Source of the DNA: Anisus vortex
Lineage: Eukaryota; Mollusca; Gastropoda; Planorbidae
Length of the DNA: 64,000 nucleotides
Direction: 5' to 3'
Assembly: GCA_949126835.1 (NCBI GenBank)
Contig: OX421497.1
Span: 31,337,742 to 31,401,741, forward strand
Position numbers and translations under genes: made by a program
Shown: piece after piece, positions 25,101-36,481 of the stretch
How positions within the stretch are numbered: position 1 is the stretch's first letter
Layout of the letters: the number at the start of each line of letters is the position of its first letter
The notes under the pieces: generated by a model
Told to the model about the DNA's origin: nothing
Seen by the model: the letters and a program-made list of their open reading frames with translations, nothing else
Database searches by the model: none

Positions 25101-27764
25101 ATTTTATATGATAATAATATACGATAGAGAAGCTTCCACTCGGTTCCCACTCAGATTTTGGTATATCAGAGGAAATCCAGTACTCGGTTAGGTCCAGGTG
25201 GGTAGGGGATAGGAGTGGGTTAATTTTGGAGCGAAAAAAAATACAGCTTTTTAACAGTGAAAAAAACCTGTACTAATTCCTAAAGAAATTTGGTAAATGT
25301 TTGTCACACCAAAGTTCATTCCCATCTGGACAAAATCTTGGGTTCGCTCCTGGTTATGCACTACTATTAAAGTGATATGGTATTTTTTTAAATAATCTAT
25401 AAAGATTTAACTTATGATTTAGCAAAACTGAACTTTTTTCAGATAAACTTGCATGTTTTGGTTTTTAATTACATTTATTGGCCATAAAGTTTAAAAAAAA
25501 ATTATTTAATGTTATTTTAAGAATGCCCAAATAATTTAGTTATTGAAAAATTGAAACAATTTTAAAGAGCCCACAAAGACGTGGTCCTTGAAAGACTACA
25601 AGCCAATACTCTGATATATAATGAACATTTTATAAACAGGTAACACTTATTACCCAAAGTGTCTTGTTCTGTGAGTATCCTGTTTGCTAATATTGGTAAT
25701 CTGGGGTCATTGAAACTCATCAACTTCTGTATCTGTTCTTTGTCATTTTGTGATTTACTGGCTTCATTCCATTGAGACCACACTTTAAACTGATCCGAGA
25801 CATCACCAATGTCAACCTGATTTATACAAATTTAACAGATTTAAATATAGAACAAATGTTGCATTATCTAGTGTTATCTGAATTTTAAAAGAAATCTGTG
25901 CAAAGTTTTTCTCATATAAATTAGCTGTGTAAAGGTCCACAAAGAAATAACAATTGGCCCAGAATACTGTGGTACGTGTTAACAGGAGCAAGTGATCTCA
26001 CTTAAAAGAAACAATTAAGTGTTCTTTTACAACAATATGTCTTAATAAAAGTTTAATGTTTTCAAAAATATATTTTGATAAAAACCAGAAATTAAATTTA
26101 GAAGCAATCTCAATCATCTGTTTAAATAAAATTTTTTATAATTTTAACAGTCAAAAGTATTTCTTTCAGACCATTTTGTCCCAACCTGAGAACCTTTATC
26201 CAGTTTTATGTGGCTATGATAACTTTGAGTTCTCAAACTAATACAAGAGCAGGGTACACCCAGTGACACACTCCATTTCAACTTAAAATTTCTGCAGTCT
26301 TTGTCCCCTTAATTCAAACCAGAGAATGGATATTAAAGGCTCTTCCATTAGACCACCCGAGTTTATCTGCAAGCTACATTAGTAATCATTGTGCAGGTAC
26401 TAATGCACTACCCCCTAGACAACTCTGTCCAATAAAATTCACTGTTGGTCAATGAATATTTATCAGGTTAAAGGTGAAGTCATGCCACCAGACCAAACTG
26501 ATCCATATGGACGGTGGAGCTGCATTTGCCAATTTCAAATTTGTTAGGTCAAAAAATAAATAAAAAAGGAGACAACTTTACCTTTCTCCTTAACCTATAC
26601 TTTTTTAAAAAGTTGATGACTTCATATTTGACTGAAACATCTACATCAAGTAATAATACTGTTGAATCCTCTTCAGGCTTGGTCACATCATACAAGAATA
26701 TATCATACAAAACACGTCCCTAGAAGAAAATGAGGTAATTAATAGTTTCTTAAATTTTGTATCAATTCATTATTTTGAAATGGTTTCTATTTTTTTTTTA
26801 AAGTATGCAATCAACAGTTACATGTACTGTTAGAAAATATTTAGGAACAGAGCATGAATGACAGGAAGTTTAAAAGTGTGGGGAGAAAAAGAGTTGGGTT
26901 CTTTAAATACATTAGGCAACGCTGAAAGTAAGAACATAAAACTTAAGCACTGCAGACTTTGTTATAAATAATAAATATCTAGCACATCTATCCGCGCTAT
27001 TACATGTACTTTTAACATGCTCAGTGCACTCGGTTTCCACTGATCCGTTGCAGATGTTTGGGTAGAAAAGGCACAAAAACATAGTTAAAGCAAAAGGTCT
27101 TCTTTAAGGGCTCTTATGTCAGAATCTCTCAGTTTCTGAGGCAAGCTGTTCCGTAGTAGTGTAGGTGCCACAGATTCATAAAAAGTGTATACACAAGGAC
27201 TCCTTTTTGGTGCCAAACGACATTTAGAACTCTACCATGACAGGCACAGACCTTCTGATGATACATGCTTTGTAATGATCTCTCAAAGATAGGAAGGTGC
27301 AGTGGTAGGTAAGTTAAAGAAGCTTATGAGTATCTACTCAGTCACAGGGAGTTGTGTCTCTTTGGCTGCACTTTGTGGTTAATAATGTTTTATATTGTGA
27401 CAGATGCTTAGAGCAAACAAAAAAAGACAAAAAAAAAGGGAAGGGTCACCTGAACATTGAGTATCATGGCATACATGGCAGATGGAGATCCTGCAGTACT
27501 TTCTGTCAGTTGATAAACATCATTTGTAACCAAACCTTGAAGGAAAGTCCCAGTCTCTTTACCAGCTAGTCTAATAACACCACGAGATTCTAATCGGCAC
27601 ATTGCATAACAAATATTTTCACTTGAGGTGTGAAGAAATGATTGCAATAATTTTATTGACACATGTTTCAATAGTCTGCTTGACGGAATCTCTGAATGTC
27701 TTAAAATGTGCTTATTGTAATGTGAAAGCTTTTTTAAACACCTATAAACACACAGGCCTGCCAT
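22141..27764 (-). CDS. IBA57: IBA57, mitochondrial iron-sulphur cluster assembly factor (complete, 356 aa)
   Basis: Member of the folate-dependent YgfZ/GcvT-like family. IBA57 works in the mitochondrial matrix with ISCA1/ISCA2 in making [4Fe-4S] clusters for aconitase, lipoate synthase and others. Exons on the minus strand: 27764-27450 (ATG), 26719-26582, 25816-25654, 24873-24742, 24176-24077, 22363-22141 (TGA). All are GT-AG and the sum is 1071 nt. The N-terminal 55 residues are rich in K, R, H and S and poor in acids, as expected for a mitochondrial presequence. Then come [22 protein letters not shown] (exon 1, about 61-82), [11 protein letters not shown] (exon 2), [11 protein letters not shown] (end of exon 4), and the signature [12 protein letters not shown] in exon 5 with the conserved Cys at about 256. 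The length is normal and the gene looks functional. The introns contain SINE and LINE fragments in several orientations. Orthology is inferred from motifs only. Confidence 0.94.
22614..22881 (-). mobile_element. tRNA-derived SINE (family S), full copy with target duplication
   Basis: A 268-bp element in the last intron of IBA57, flanked by a perfect 14-bp direct repeat TGTAAGGGGAGTAA (22600-22613 and 22882-22895). On the minus strand it starts with GGCTTGGTAGCAGAGTGG (A box) and has ATGGGTTCAAATCCTGG (B box) about 50 bp later, then an unrelated body with CTGGCCACACATCCCC and ends near GATCAGTTTGGTCC. This copy defines the family; degenerate relatives are at 10.5, 12.7, 26.5, 41.7 and 49.4 kb. 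Confidence 0.88.
23277..23560 (-). mobile_element. 3' end of family-J LINE (reverse orientation)
   Basis: The reverse complement reads the family-J 3' end in order: C-terminal coding remnant ending in a TGGAATGG-type motif, ACCACGGAT-like segment, TCTGTACAGAAG hairpin and ATAAG tail. It lies in the intron between exons 5 and 6 of IBA57, in the same orientation as the gene, and is diverged. Confidence 0.65.
26466..26545 (-). mobile_element. SINE family S, 3' fragment
   Basis: CACCAGACCAAACTGATCC and GGAGCTGCATTTGCCAATTT match the 3' part of the SINE at 22614-22881 in reverse orientation. It lies in the IBA57 intron just downstream of exon 2. Confidence 0.6.
26985..27225 (-). mobile_element. 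old 3' fragment of family-K LINE
   Basis: On the minus strand it has the coding tail [20 protein letters not shown], matching FESVAPSLWNS at 58265-58600. It then runs into a 3' end with GAGTGCACTGAGCATG and an AGCGC motif, a mutated form of the family-K tail. It lies in intron 1 of IBA57. Confidence 0.65.
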
Positions 27765-28155
27765 TTATCTGTAGATGAAAAAGTTACCAATATTAATCTA
27801 CATTATTAACATCTTAACTCTAAAAATATGAAGGGCTCTTTCAGTGTTTGCATAAAACACAGAAAAAGCCCTTTTATTACAATCGTAGGCTATTTACTAA
27901 CAATTTTCATATACTTTTGCATAAAAAGCCAACATAATGATTTGCAGTTTTTACATAAATTATTTTAATTTTTAAGAAACATTCAAAACGTTTTATAATT
28001 ATTATTTTTAATAAACTAACTCAGAATAGATTTAAATTCTTTTCTCTAAATAGTTATGTTTCATACTTCCTGTAAGGATTTTATAAGTAAGATATTTTAT
28101 TTTCTTAAACTAACCCTTGCCCTAACCCTAATCAAACAGACAGGATAAATTACAC

Positions 28156-28235
28156 AATTTTAGTAAGAGTTAATAATCAATGTTTAAACTTTATTTTAGT
28201 AAGAGTTAATAATCATTGTTTAAACTTTATTTTAA
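28156..28235. repeat. 36-bp tandem duplication
   Basis: Two consecutive copies of a unit containing TAGTAAGAGTTAATAATCA and TGTTTAAACTTTATTT differ at one base. The period is 36 bp. Confidence 0.85.
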
Positions 28236-28269
28236 GGCTTTTACTTTTTGACATTATAATACCAATTAT

Positions 28270-28870
28270 AATTAAAAACTCTTTTAGTTCAAATTTAGAA
28301 ATACAACCCAATAACAACCTGTTGCAAAGCTCAGATAAACATAAAGACAAAAACACTTTCCTTGTCCCTTATGCAAGAACAAATGCATAGTATGGTAATG
28401 GTAATTTATATAGCGCTTCTATCCATGCTATTTTAGCATGCTCAGTGCGCTCTAGAAGACTATTAATCTGTGAGAGGTTTCACTGCTGCCGGTTAAGCGC
28501 ATGTGATAACAACTCAATATTAACGTCATCTAGTCCCAAAACTCCTGTAGGGCGACAGGGATCTGCCGGTGGCGGGGCTCGAACCCGCGACGTGTCAAGT
28601 GGTTTTTTGGTTGACAGTCTGGTGAGCTAACCGCTAGGCCAGCCGGCTTCACATAGGCCTATATAAGTACTCTTTCTTCCCGAGTGGCATTCGGGCATGG
28701 AATGGGTTGCCTGAACAAACCAGGAAAACCAGTAACTTAACATCATTTAAAACATCAATAAAAATGCAAGACTAGACTCGGACTACGGATGAGGCTGATG
28801 GGCGTAGGACGCAATAATCTTCTTTATAGAAGGAGCGTCTGTAATGGATAAGATAAGAAGATAAGATAGT
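28270..28870 (+). mobile_element. 3' end of family-J LINE split by a SINE
   Basis: The first part (about 28270-28390) matches 61840-61945 of the large LINE (CCCAATAACAACCTGTTGCA, CAAAGCTCAGATAAACATAA). The match resumes at about 28657 (TACTCTTTCTTCCCGAGTGG) and runs to the LINE terminus and an ATAAGATAAG-type tail near 28870. The gap is the SINE at 28391-28651. Confidence 0.85.
28391..28651 (-). mobile_element. tRNA-derived SINE (family T) with a family-K LINE 3' tail
   Basis: On the minus strand it starts AGCCGGCTGGCCTAGCGGTT (A box region), has ACTGTCAACC and CGCGGGTTCGAGCCCCGCC (B box), then a body with AGGAGTTTTGGGACTAG. It ends in GAGCGCACTGAGCATGC, a short hairpin (CATGCTA/TAGCATG), AGCGCTATATAAATTACC. 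That 3' tail is also the end of the LINE fragments at 45345-45600 and 58265-58600. The flanking CATAG at both ends (28386-28390 and 28652-28656) is a possible short target duplication in the host LINE. Confidence 0.85.
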
Positions 28871-30979
28871 AAATATATTAATAGTACTATAAGTGTCTAT
28901 AAGTAACTATATTTACTATATCATAGCCTAGAACTACGTTCCAATCTAAATCATACTAAATCTAGGCTAAACAGTTAAATCCTTAAATTTAGATTTAGAG
29001 GACCAAAGCCAAAGGCCAAAAAAGGATGTCTTTTTATTAGTACCTACTTATCCTTATTTTATAAATTTATAATTTATAAAATAACTAACGTATTAGTACT
29101 ATTAGTCTTAGCACAACGATAGTTAGAAAAGGTGACATGGTTTTTGACATACTTTTTAAAAATAGGAAACGCACTTTTATTATCTTTCCGAATTGTGTGA
29201 ATTCTTTCTTGTTATATATGCATATTTAACTAACGTAGGGACAGAAATTATATAATCTATTTTGTAGACGGTGACATTTAGATTTTTTATAGGAGTGGTT
29301 TCCCTTGCATTTTTTTGTACGTGGGCTGGGGATGAAGGGGGTGTCAGTCAATCACTAATCTATATAAAAACTTTAAATCGTAGATTGGGAAATAAGTTCT
29401 ACTTATTATATAGCTCAGTGAAAAGGATTTGCCCAAACACAGGTGGAAAATAATAAGTTCAAAATATAGATATTGTTGGTTAATACATAGACTATAATCA
29501 TATCTAATAATACTCTATGGTTAATAGCTATGTAGTTTATGGTTAAATATGTGAATACAATGATAGTAGCCTATGATTCCTATTGTGTTAACTGGTTCTT
29601 CAAGGCCGGTAACCTTTATAACTTTAAGAACATAAGCAAAACAATTTTAAGCTTACTAGATCTATCATGTATTATTATTATTTTGTGTGTGTGGGTGTTT
29701 TTTTATGTCGTTTTTTATAAGCAAAGAAAGGGTCTATTGTGAGCCAGTCTGATGCAATTAAAATTGTTGGCCTTCCTCGGCTTACGAACGCCTCAGGTCA
29801 TGAACAATAATGTTGAGGTTACGAGCAACAACTTAAATTATTTTGTCTCGATTCTCGGGTAACGAGAGAGAGAAAGACTTGAAAGAGAGAGAGAGAGGTG
29901 TCAAATGATCGCGTATAGACTAATATGCAGTACAAACAATGGTCATGGCACACAGTAGCCAGCTTTTACTGAGCTTTTTTTGCCTTGCTAAACATCTGGT
30001 AACGTAGCCGTGTTCTGCTCGTGTGCGCAACCTCGCTTTCATTGGCCTGCTTTCTAAACAGCAGTAGGCTAATTTTAAAAGATTTCTTAGAAGTGGCATT
30101 GTGCTCAGTTTATATCTTTCATTATTTTCCTTGTAAGCTCCATCAATTATGAGTTCGAGAACGTACAACAGTGGAGGTAAAGAAAGAAAAAATTATTATC
30201 GAAACAATTAGATCTACATGGAGTTCAACCAGTAGGCCTATAGGCCTATATGTGACTTAATGTGACAGCGATGATAAGTATAAGGCCTCTACAAAATCAA
30301 CATAATCTCCACCATCCTAACAAATAATTTAACGATTAACTCAAATCAGTCCATGTGGCTACGGCTTTTAAACTAATTTGAAGAAGCAAAGACCTTAAAT
30401 TTTAGTGAAAGTTGAAAATCGTCTCTTAATCTCTTAATCTGGATCAACGAAAAGCAACTTGCAAGATAGGCGCCTACATTAATTGCAGCGTAGTGTTAGT
30501 GAGGCAATAATATTTGAAAATGCGAAGCTGTTTCACAGCGATTTATTCTCGACATTGCTTGGTACAAGTGGTGAGACTGGCAATTTTAAAGCCAGCAGAG
30601 TTTGGATTGAAAAGTAATCAGGCATGGAGAGGATGCAGTAGTTATAGCAAGAATAAGAAGTAGATATGCGTTCAATAAAACGGAAGATGACTAGAACAAA
30701 GAACGATTATTTCATCTTAAAACGGATTGTCTTAATTTCGTTGATTTCAATGTTTCGGGCTACGAATTACGATCGTAACTCAAGTTGCCACTGTATTATT
30801 TTTAACGCAAAAATTATGAAGCACGCTACATGCTGGTGTGCAGTTTCTACACCCCGGGGGGCACCTCCCAGAATCAGCAGGTGCACACATAAAAGTAACG
30901 TTATATAGGCCCACAGGCTAAAAAATGTGGATTCTTATGCACGAGGCGGTGAGGCACGGTGAGATGGTACCTATAGGCC

Positions 30980-31084
30980 TATTCTAGAGATGGGACTCGA
31001 ACCTAACACGAACACAGATTTCGAGGGTCTTACCGAGTCGGAATTTGAAATGTTACCGAATCCGAATTCGATCTCCATCTCTTG
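30980..31084. mobile_element. possible small inverted-repeat element (MITE)
   Basis: TCTAGAGATGGGACTCGAA at the left and TTCGATCTCCATCTCTTGA at the right are imperfect inverted repeats around a GC-richer core of about 100 bp. No target duplication was identified. Confidence 0.4.
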
Positions 31085-33899
31085 AGTATAAGCATGCAGT
31101 AGAACTAATTATTATAATTGTTAGGCGATGTGAATTTTTTTCTTATAAGGGGCCGCCCTAAATTGACATATGCACCACTCACCAAATGTTTCACAAATTT
31201 AGTTCAAATTAAACTTAGGGGGAGGGTGTGTCTTAGCCACTCTTAGCCATGACAACGTAAAAATTTACGATGGTCTTTTGCCTTAGCCCCCTTTAAAGAC
31301 ACTTCATCTCCCCCCCCCCCCCCCACATCTCCAGTAACTTCGCACCTGCTTAGCACTCTGAAAACTATAAAAAGTTTACGTACGCATAATAGAATCAGAG
31401 AAGCTAAAAGAACTTAATCGAATCCGTCTGCTACACAAGCGGAAGAGATACTTGTTACGTAATTTTATTTGAGCTCCGGAAACAAAAACTTTACCCAGAT
31501 GCCGTCTTTTTAGGAGTTCGAATTTTAGTTTCTGAGATATTAGGATGGCTGAACTCTCCTACGTCTCCAATTTTCCCACCTCTCCCGTAGCTTACTAAGA
31601 GAAACAAATTTCAGTGGCATTTCACTTTTTTTTTCGACATCCACTATCCGCCTAATAAAATTATGAGCTACAGCGCAAAAGTACACTGAATTTGCAAATC
31701 AATATCTGTTCTCTCGGTCAGTGCCTATAAAGTAGGCTACTCTAGGCCTAGGCCTACATTTTCATTATATCACATCAATTGTCTTTTGTTTTTAACATAC
31801 CCGGTAGTCTAAACTAAATCAATAAGAAACGTGTGTCTATATAGACCTTCAGATACATAGGCTACACATTAATTAAAGTAGGGGCCTATAATACATGATT
31901 ATATCCTATCTTAGGCCTAGGCTTATTATAGATTGGCTAAATTATTTGTATAGTCTACTTAGGCCTGCAATCATACATTCCTCGTTTATCGCGGTTAATC
32001 GGTTGCAGACTCGTTTCTATGAAGTAGCCAATATAGCCTAGTCTACCTATAAAGTGTCGAGGATTTTAAAAAATCGAATACAATATTGAACCCCCTATAT
32101 ACGTTATATTTCATATAATACAGGCCTACCTACATAGCCGCCCCCCAACCCCCTCATCAACATTAGGCCTACACTAATTGTGAATTGTGATACAAGGGTG
32201 AGTCATAAAACGAGCGCGTGTTTTTAATGTTAGTCTATAAATCAACATTATAAAAAGAGCTGAAATTAATACATTTGTTTAATGTTGTTTAATACATAAT
32301 AATAAAAAATATACTGCATAGAGGTTTTGAAAATATAACAATTTTAAAGTGAAGCTTGTTCCTTGTATGTTGTTAGTAGTTCTTCTACGTTCCAATAAAT
32401 AGGGCCTAGGGTGTGGAAATGGAATAAAATTTTTTTTGCCAAAACCAAAAGACCTAGAGAAATTGATGGATGTCTTGCAACCAAAAGTCGTGATCAAAGC
32501 CCATTTCTGCATTCTATTTTTATTATTTTTTTTGTTATTTATTCTTCTTGCAGTTGTAAAGGTAGGGCTGATTTAATAATTTACCATTAGAAACAAATGT
32601 CTAATAACCAATCAGGAATTTTCATGTTTATAATATTATCTTTATATCGTCTATTAAGGAATCATTAATTGTTTCAATGTATTGAAGTAAGCATGTCTTC
32701 GTCAGTTGTTCTTTATAAATTCAAGATTTCTGCGTCCAAAGTTGTGCTTGTACAATAGAAGGTTTGACATAAATGCAAAAAAAACAACACTCTTTGTCTT
32801 CTTTTAATTAAGGTCAATTCCCTGAAATCATTTTTTTAAAAACGTATTTAATTCAAATAAATAAGGGATATCAATTTTCAGTTGTATGAGATTTTCTCTC
32901 AAATAATTGTCTTCGGTTTCCAAAAACTATTGCATCGAAACAAATATCCATACAATATATTTAAACTTTAGATGACTAGTGTACCTAAGTGGTAATAACA
33001 AACATTTTGTAATCCTAATTTATTATTCTTAAAAAAATCTGCCAAACTCTCTGAACAATCTATCATTGAATGCGTTGCTTCTGTTTCGTTATCTGCAGGC
33101 TTTACGTATTGTAGTAAGTGATGCAGGCGATAATTTTTAGCAAATTAATGTTGTCGATGAATCAAACACAGCTAATACATCTTGCAGAGATTTCTTTAAT
33201 TACCACATCAAGCTATGATAGAATCCATACCATAGTCGATGGAAGAATTTCATTTCTTTTTTCCCTAAAAAGTATTCTAGTTAAAGTAATATAATTTGCC
33301 TTTAGTGTCCTTAATTATTTTTCTTTAGCAAAACTAGCAAAATGTTCCCTTCTATAATAAAAAAAACCCATAACGTTTAATTATTGTCAGGTAGAGTGGA
33401 CTCTCATCAAGTTGTAAAAATGTGGAAAGTTTTTAGGTACTCACACAATATACTCTCACTTCATCCCGTGCCATTTCATTAATTCGTCTCTGCATAGTGC
33501 TTTTGCTCAACTTATATTTCTTTAATAAGTCGATATCAAAACTGGTTTTTATAAATCAAAGGCTATATATGTGAACTGGTGACCAGTTTACGTTGTATTT
33601 TTGTTTTTTTACTATACCAGTCTACGGTGTATGATTGTGTTTTTTTGCTATATTTTTTTTGTTAATAACTAAATTCTGTACCAAAACTTGTCCGTTTTGG
33701 GTAAATAACTTTGTTAACAATTATTGTGAGGGAAGATGGGTATTAGTAATTAGTAGGAAATGTACTGTGGTTTTTAAATAGACATAGTTTAGTTTAATTA
33801 AGTTGTTTATATATTTAGAGGTCTTCGTTTTACTTGTAATATGAAGCACACTTTTAACATTTTTTAACTAATTATTTTTGAGCGCCTGGTCAAGTTGCT

Positions 33900-34052
33900 T
33901 GAATCTGATTGGCTGTGGTTAAATGATTAGGATTGGTCTGTATTTTAATCTTATTTGAATCGGATTGGTCAGTAATAGTTGTTGATTCGCCCTAGAGGGC
34001 TATTTAATTCCCTTCTGGTCAGTGTTAAGCCTTCTTATTGTGTGTGGTCAAG
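33900..34052 (+). promoter_or_regulatory. candidate Pol II promoter with three inverted CCAAT boxes
   Basis: Three ATTGG motifs (33908-33912, 33932-33936, 33964-33968) are spaced 24 and 32 bp apart. They are followed by a TATA-like TATTTAAT (34001-34008) and an initiator-like TCAGTG around 34019-34024. About 30 bp downstream is an ATG in good context. CCAAT boxes in either orientation bind NF-Y. The candidate points toward the aminotransferase gene, whose first recognised coding exon begins about 2.4 kb downstream. Its use is an inference. Confidence 0.5.
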
Positions 34053-34073
34053 ATGGCATCTCTCTTAAGTCCC
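34053..34073 (+). other. candidate 7-codon first exon or upstream ORF
   Basis: CAAGATGG is a strong start context. Seven codons (MASLLSP) run to a textbook donor, CCC followed by GTAAGT. Spliced to a likely acceptor just before the aminotransferase ATG (about 36459), it would give a nine-codon upstream ORF ending before the main ATG. Spliced to exon 2 (37103), it would be in phase and give an alternative N-terminus. It may also be fortuitous. Confidence 0.35.
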
Positions 34074-36481
34074 GTAAGTTTTGAGTTTATTTTATAGTTC
34101 TATGACTTTCATTGTTAAAATATGTACGATAAATTGTTGATTGTTATCTTAACGTTAACAATTTGACAGGATGATTAGTTATTTTGTGGGATGGGTAAGG
34201 TAATATGGGGATTTTCGAAGTACATTAAATGGACAGCGAACATACAAGGAGGTGGCCATTTTTAATGTGGTGTGTTCCGTTGCATTGTGTTTAGTATATC
34301 TATATTACTATTGTTAACCTAATGTTTGCTTTTTATATTCTTATTAATTAGGTTGGATAAAACCTACCTTGTTGGTCTCTTGTTATATGTTGGTTTTAAG
34401 TTAGATGTTAGAAATTGCTAGGTCTCTTGTAGCCTATATATTTATTCTCTTGTTATATATTATTTTTAAGTTAGATGTTATAAATAGCTAGATCTGTTGT
34501 TATATTTTCTTGGTTAGATATTAGTGTGTTAAGTGATGAGAGGATTTGAGTTATGATTTTGTTGGCGGTCTCTAGGTGAATTAAGAGTTGGTAGAGATGA
34601 TAATTTATTTAGTTAGAAATGACGTTGGTAGACGATGGATTTATTTAGTTGTTGGTGATATTGATGGTTAGGGCTTATTATAATATGAATAAACTTGTTT
34701 GTGTATCATGAAAAAATTATTTGTTCACTTGATAGATACATTGTTGTAGTGTGCGTTGTTTATGTTTGTTTATTTGTGGTTTGCTGTTCTGTGTTTAGCT
34801 TAGTAATTTAACTTAACTTTAGTGTAGTTTAACAGTTTAGTTTAGATAGTGCTCTTAGGTGAGGTAGTCTTTAGTATTGGTTCATCCAGGTAGCTAATCC
34901 TACCTGCCTACCACAATATAGGTATGCACAGATATACCCGTCCCCTCCCCTTGTATATAAATGTAAATATATGTATATTAATTTAATTGTGTGTGTTATA
35001 TAATTCAATAACACACACACTCTCTATCTTTTAAACTCAAATAACTCCCCCCCCCCCTTACATATAAATCTAATTTATTCAAATTAAAACTAAAACAATC
35101 TGAATGAAACTGTGATAATGAACAAAAGCACCGAACTTCGTTTTCTAACGAGCTGAGCCAGATATTTAATTTATACATACCCTAGCCCCTACTTCCTCTT
35201 CTAAAAATCTAATCACCGCCCTCATCTACATTTCTCAGATACAGTCTAAATATAGCAATAGATCAAGGTTAAGTACAGAATGGGCTTAATATGACTTTTA
35301 CTTTTACGTCACAATTACACAGAAGATATAAGTCGATAAAGCCTTTGTTAAAGCTCAAGATTACCCTTCTTATAAGTGAAGCAGATCTTAATTTTGGTAA
35401 TTAAAAAATCAGTGGTGTTGAATCTATTTCAAGTAGGCTACTTTCGTACCGCCCACTGGCCCTTCAGTGATCCCTACTGTTGCCGGGAACATCAGCGCCC
35501 CCCCCCCCCCCAGAGCTTCTCACCGCCCCCTGGGGCGCTTAGTTAATTATTATGATTAACGACTTTTTAAAATGCTATTTTTTAATAGGAATATTCTAGA
35601 TGAGCCAATCTTTTATGAAACCTTTGTGAGCCTATTAAATAATGAAACATTTGTATAGAACAGTTTGAATGTAATTAAATAAGAAGTCAACTTTTACTAA
35701 TCTATATTTATTCATTATTCCTTTTGTTTACAATTTGTGTTTCTAATTTTATTTCCCCTTCAACTCTCCTAAAATTTCTGGTATGCACTTAGGCTAAATG
35801 TGCCGCCCCCTTAGAAGTGCCGCCCCCGGGCATATGCCCCCCTCTGCCCTCCCTCATCATCCTCATGTGAGGGCACTGGATGAGCGTTTAATGTAGCCTA
35901 TATAACATATTGTAGGCCTATTATTAGGCCTACTATAGGCCTATCAAAAGAAACCTTAAATAAACAAAGACTAACATGGTGATGATAAAAAGAAAACTGG
36001 GTCAATGTCGAGCCGTATAACAGAATTAGCTGACAGAATTTAGTTCTTCAAGCTTTAAAGTACACACTCACATATTCATTTAGAACACATGTATTTAAAT
36101 GCATACACACGCACACACACACAAGCACACACGCACACACACACACGATTAGAGAGTGCTTCTTAAGACTGCAGCTTAACTCAAGGTTGTTTAATCTTGT
36201 TGTAAGTAAGAATTCTTTATTTAGCAATATATATATAGATCAATGTATTTTGCCTTAATACGTTTAGGTGTATCAGTCCACGTACGTTGAATTACAGCCT
36301 TTTAATCGCCATGTAGCCAATAAAATTCATTTAGGTATTGTGGCTATAGAAATATCTCTGATCGTTCAAATTTACGTTGTCCTTTTAAAATGTCTATACC
36401 AGTCTTTTTAATCAATATAATAAACTGCTATGATGCATTCTTCTTCCTACTATTTACTAGCCTACTTAAAAAGGGACAGAA
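34074..36481. other. likely first intron or 5' flank of the aminotransferase gene
   Basis: No coding exon was seen. It contains C-rich and G-rich repeat-like blocks near 35040-35060 and 35450-35870, three TAGGCCTA copies at 35910-35942 and a CA microsatellite at 36095-36147. Confidence 0.5.
36095..36147. repeat. imperfect CA microsatellite
   Basis: CA dinucleotides interrupted by CG and AG steps. Confidence 0.85.

Larger units (their letters stand above)
27765..33899. other. intergenic region upstream of IBA57
   Basis: It separates the divergently transcribed IBA57 and aminotransferase genes. It contains a 36-bp tandem duplication, a family-J LINE fragment with a nested SINE (28270-28870), a GA-rich run near 29868-29900, a small inverted-repeat element near 30980-31084 and a long C run near 31310. 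Several copies of TAGGCCTA cluster at 30.2-32.2 kb. The reading frame at 29920-30168 was not recognised as any protein. No supported host gene was found. Confidence 0.5.

Noticed and set aside
28570..28651. Functional tRNA gene
   Set aside because: A and B boxes are present, but the anticodon region is expanded and the acceptor stem does not close; it continues into a SINE body and LINE-type tail.
29920..30168. 82-codon minus frame as a gene
   Set aside because: No recognised family, no splice or promoter support, and it sits in repeat-like DNA.
35450..35880. Another hAT element around C- and G-rich blocks
   Set aside because: The blocks resemble MITE interiors, but no clear inverted termini or 8-bp duplication was found.
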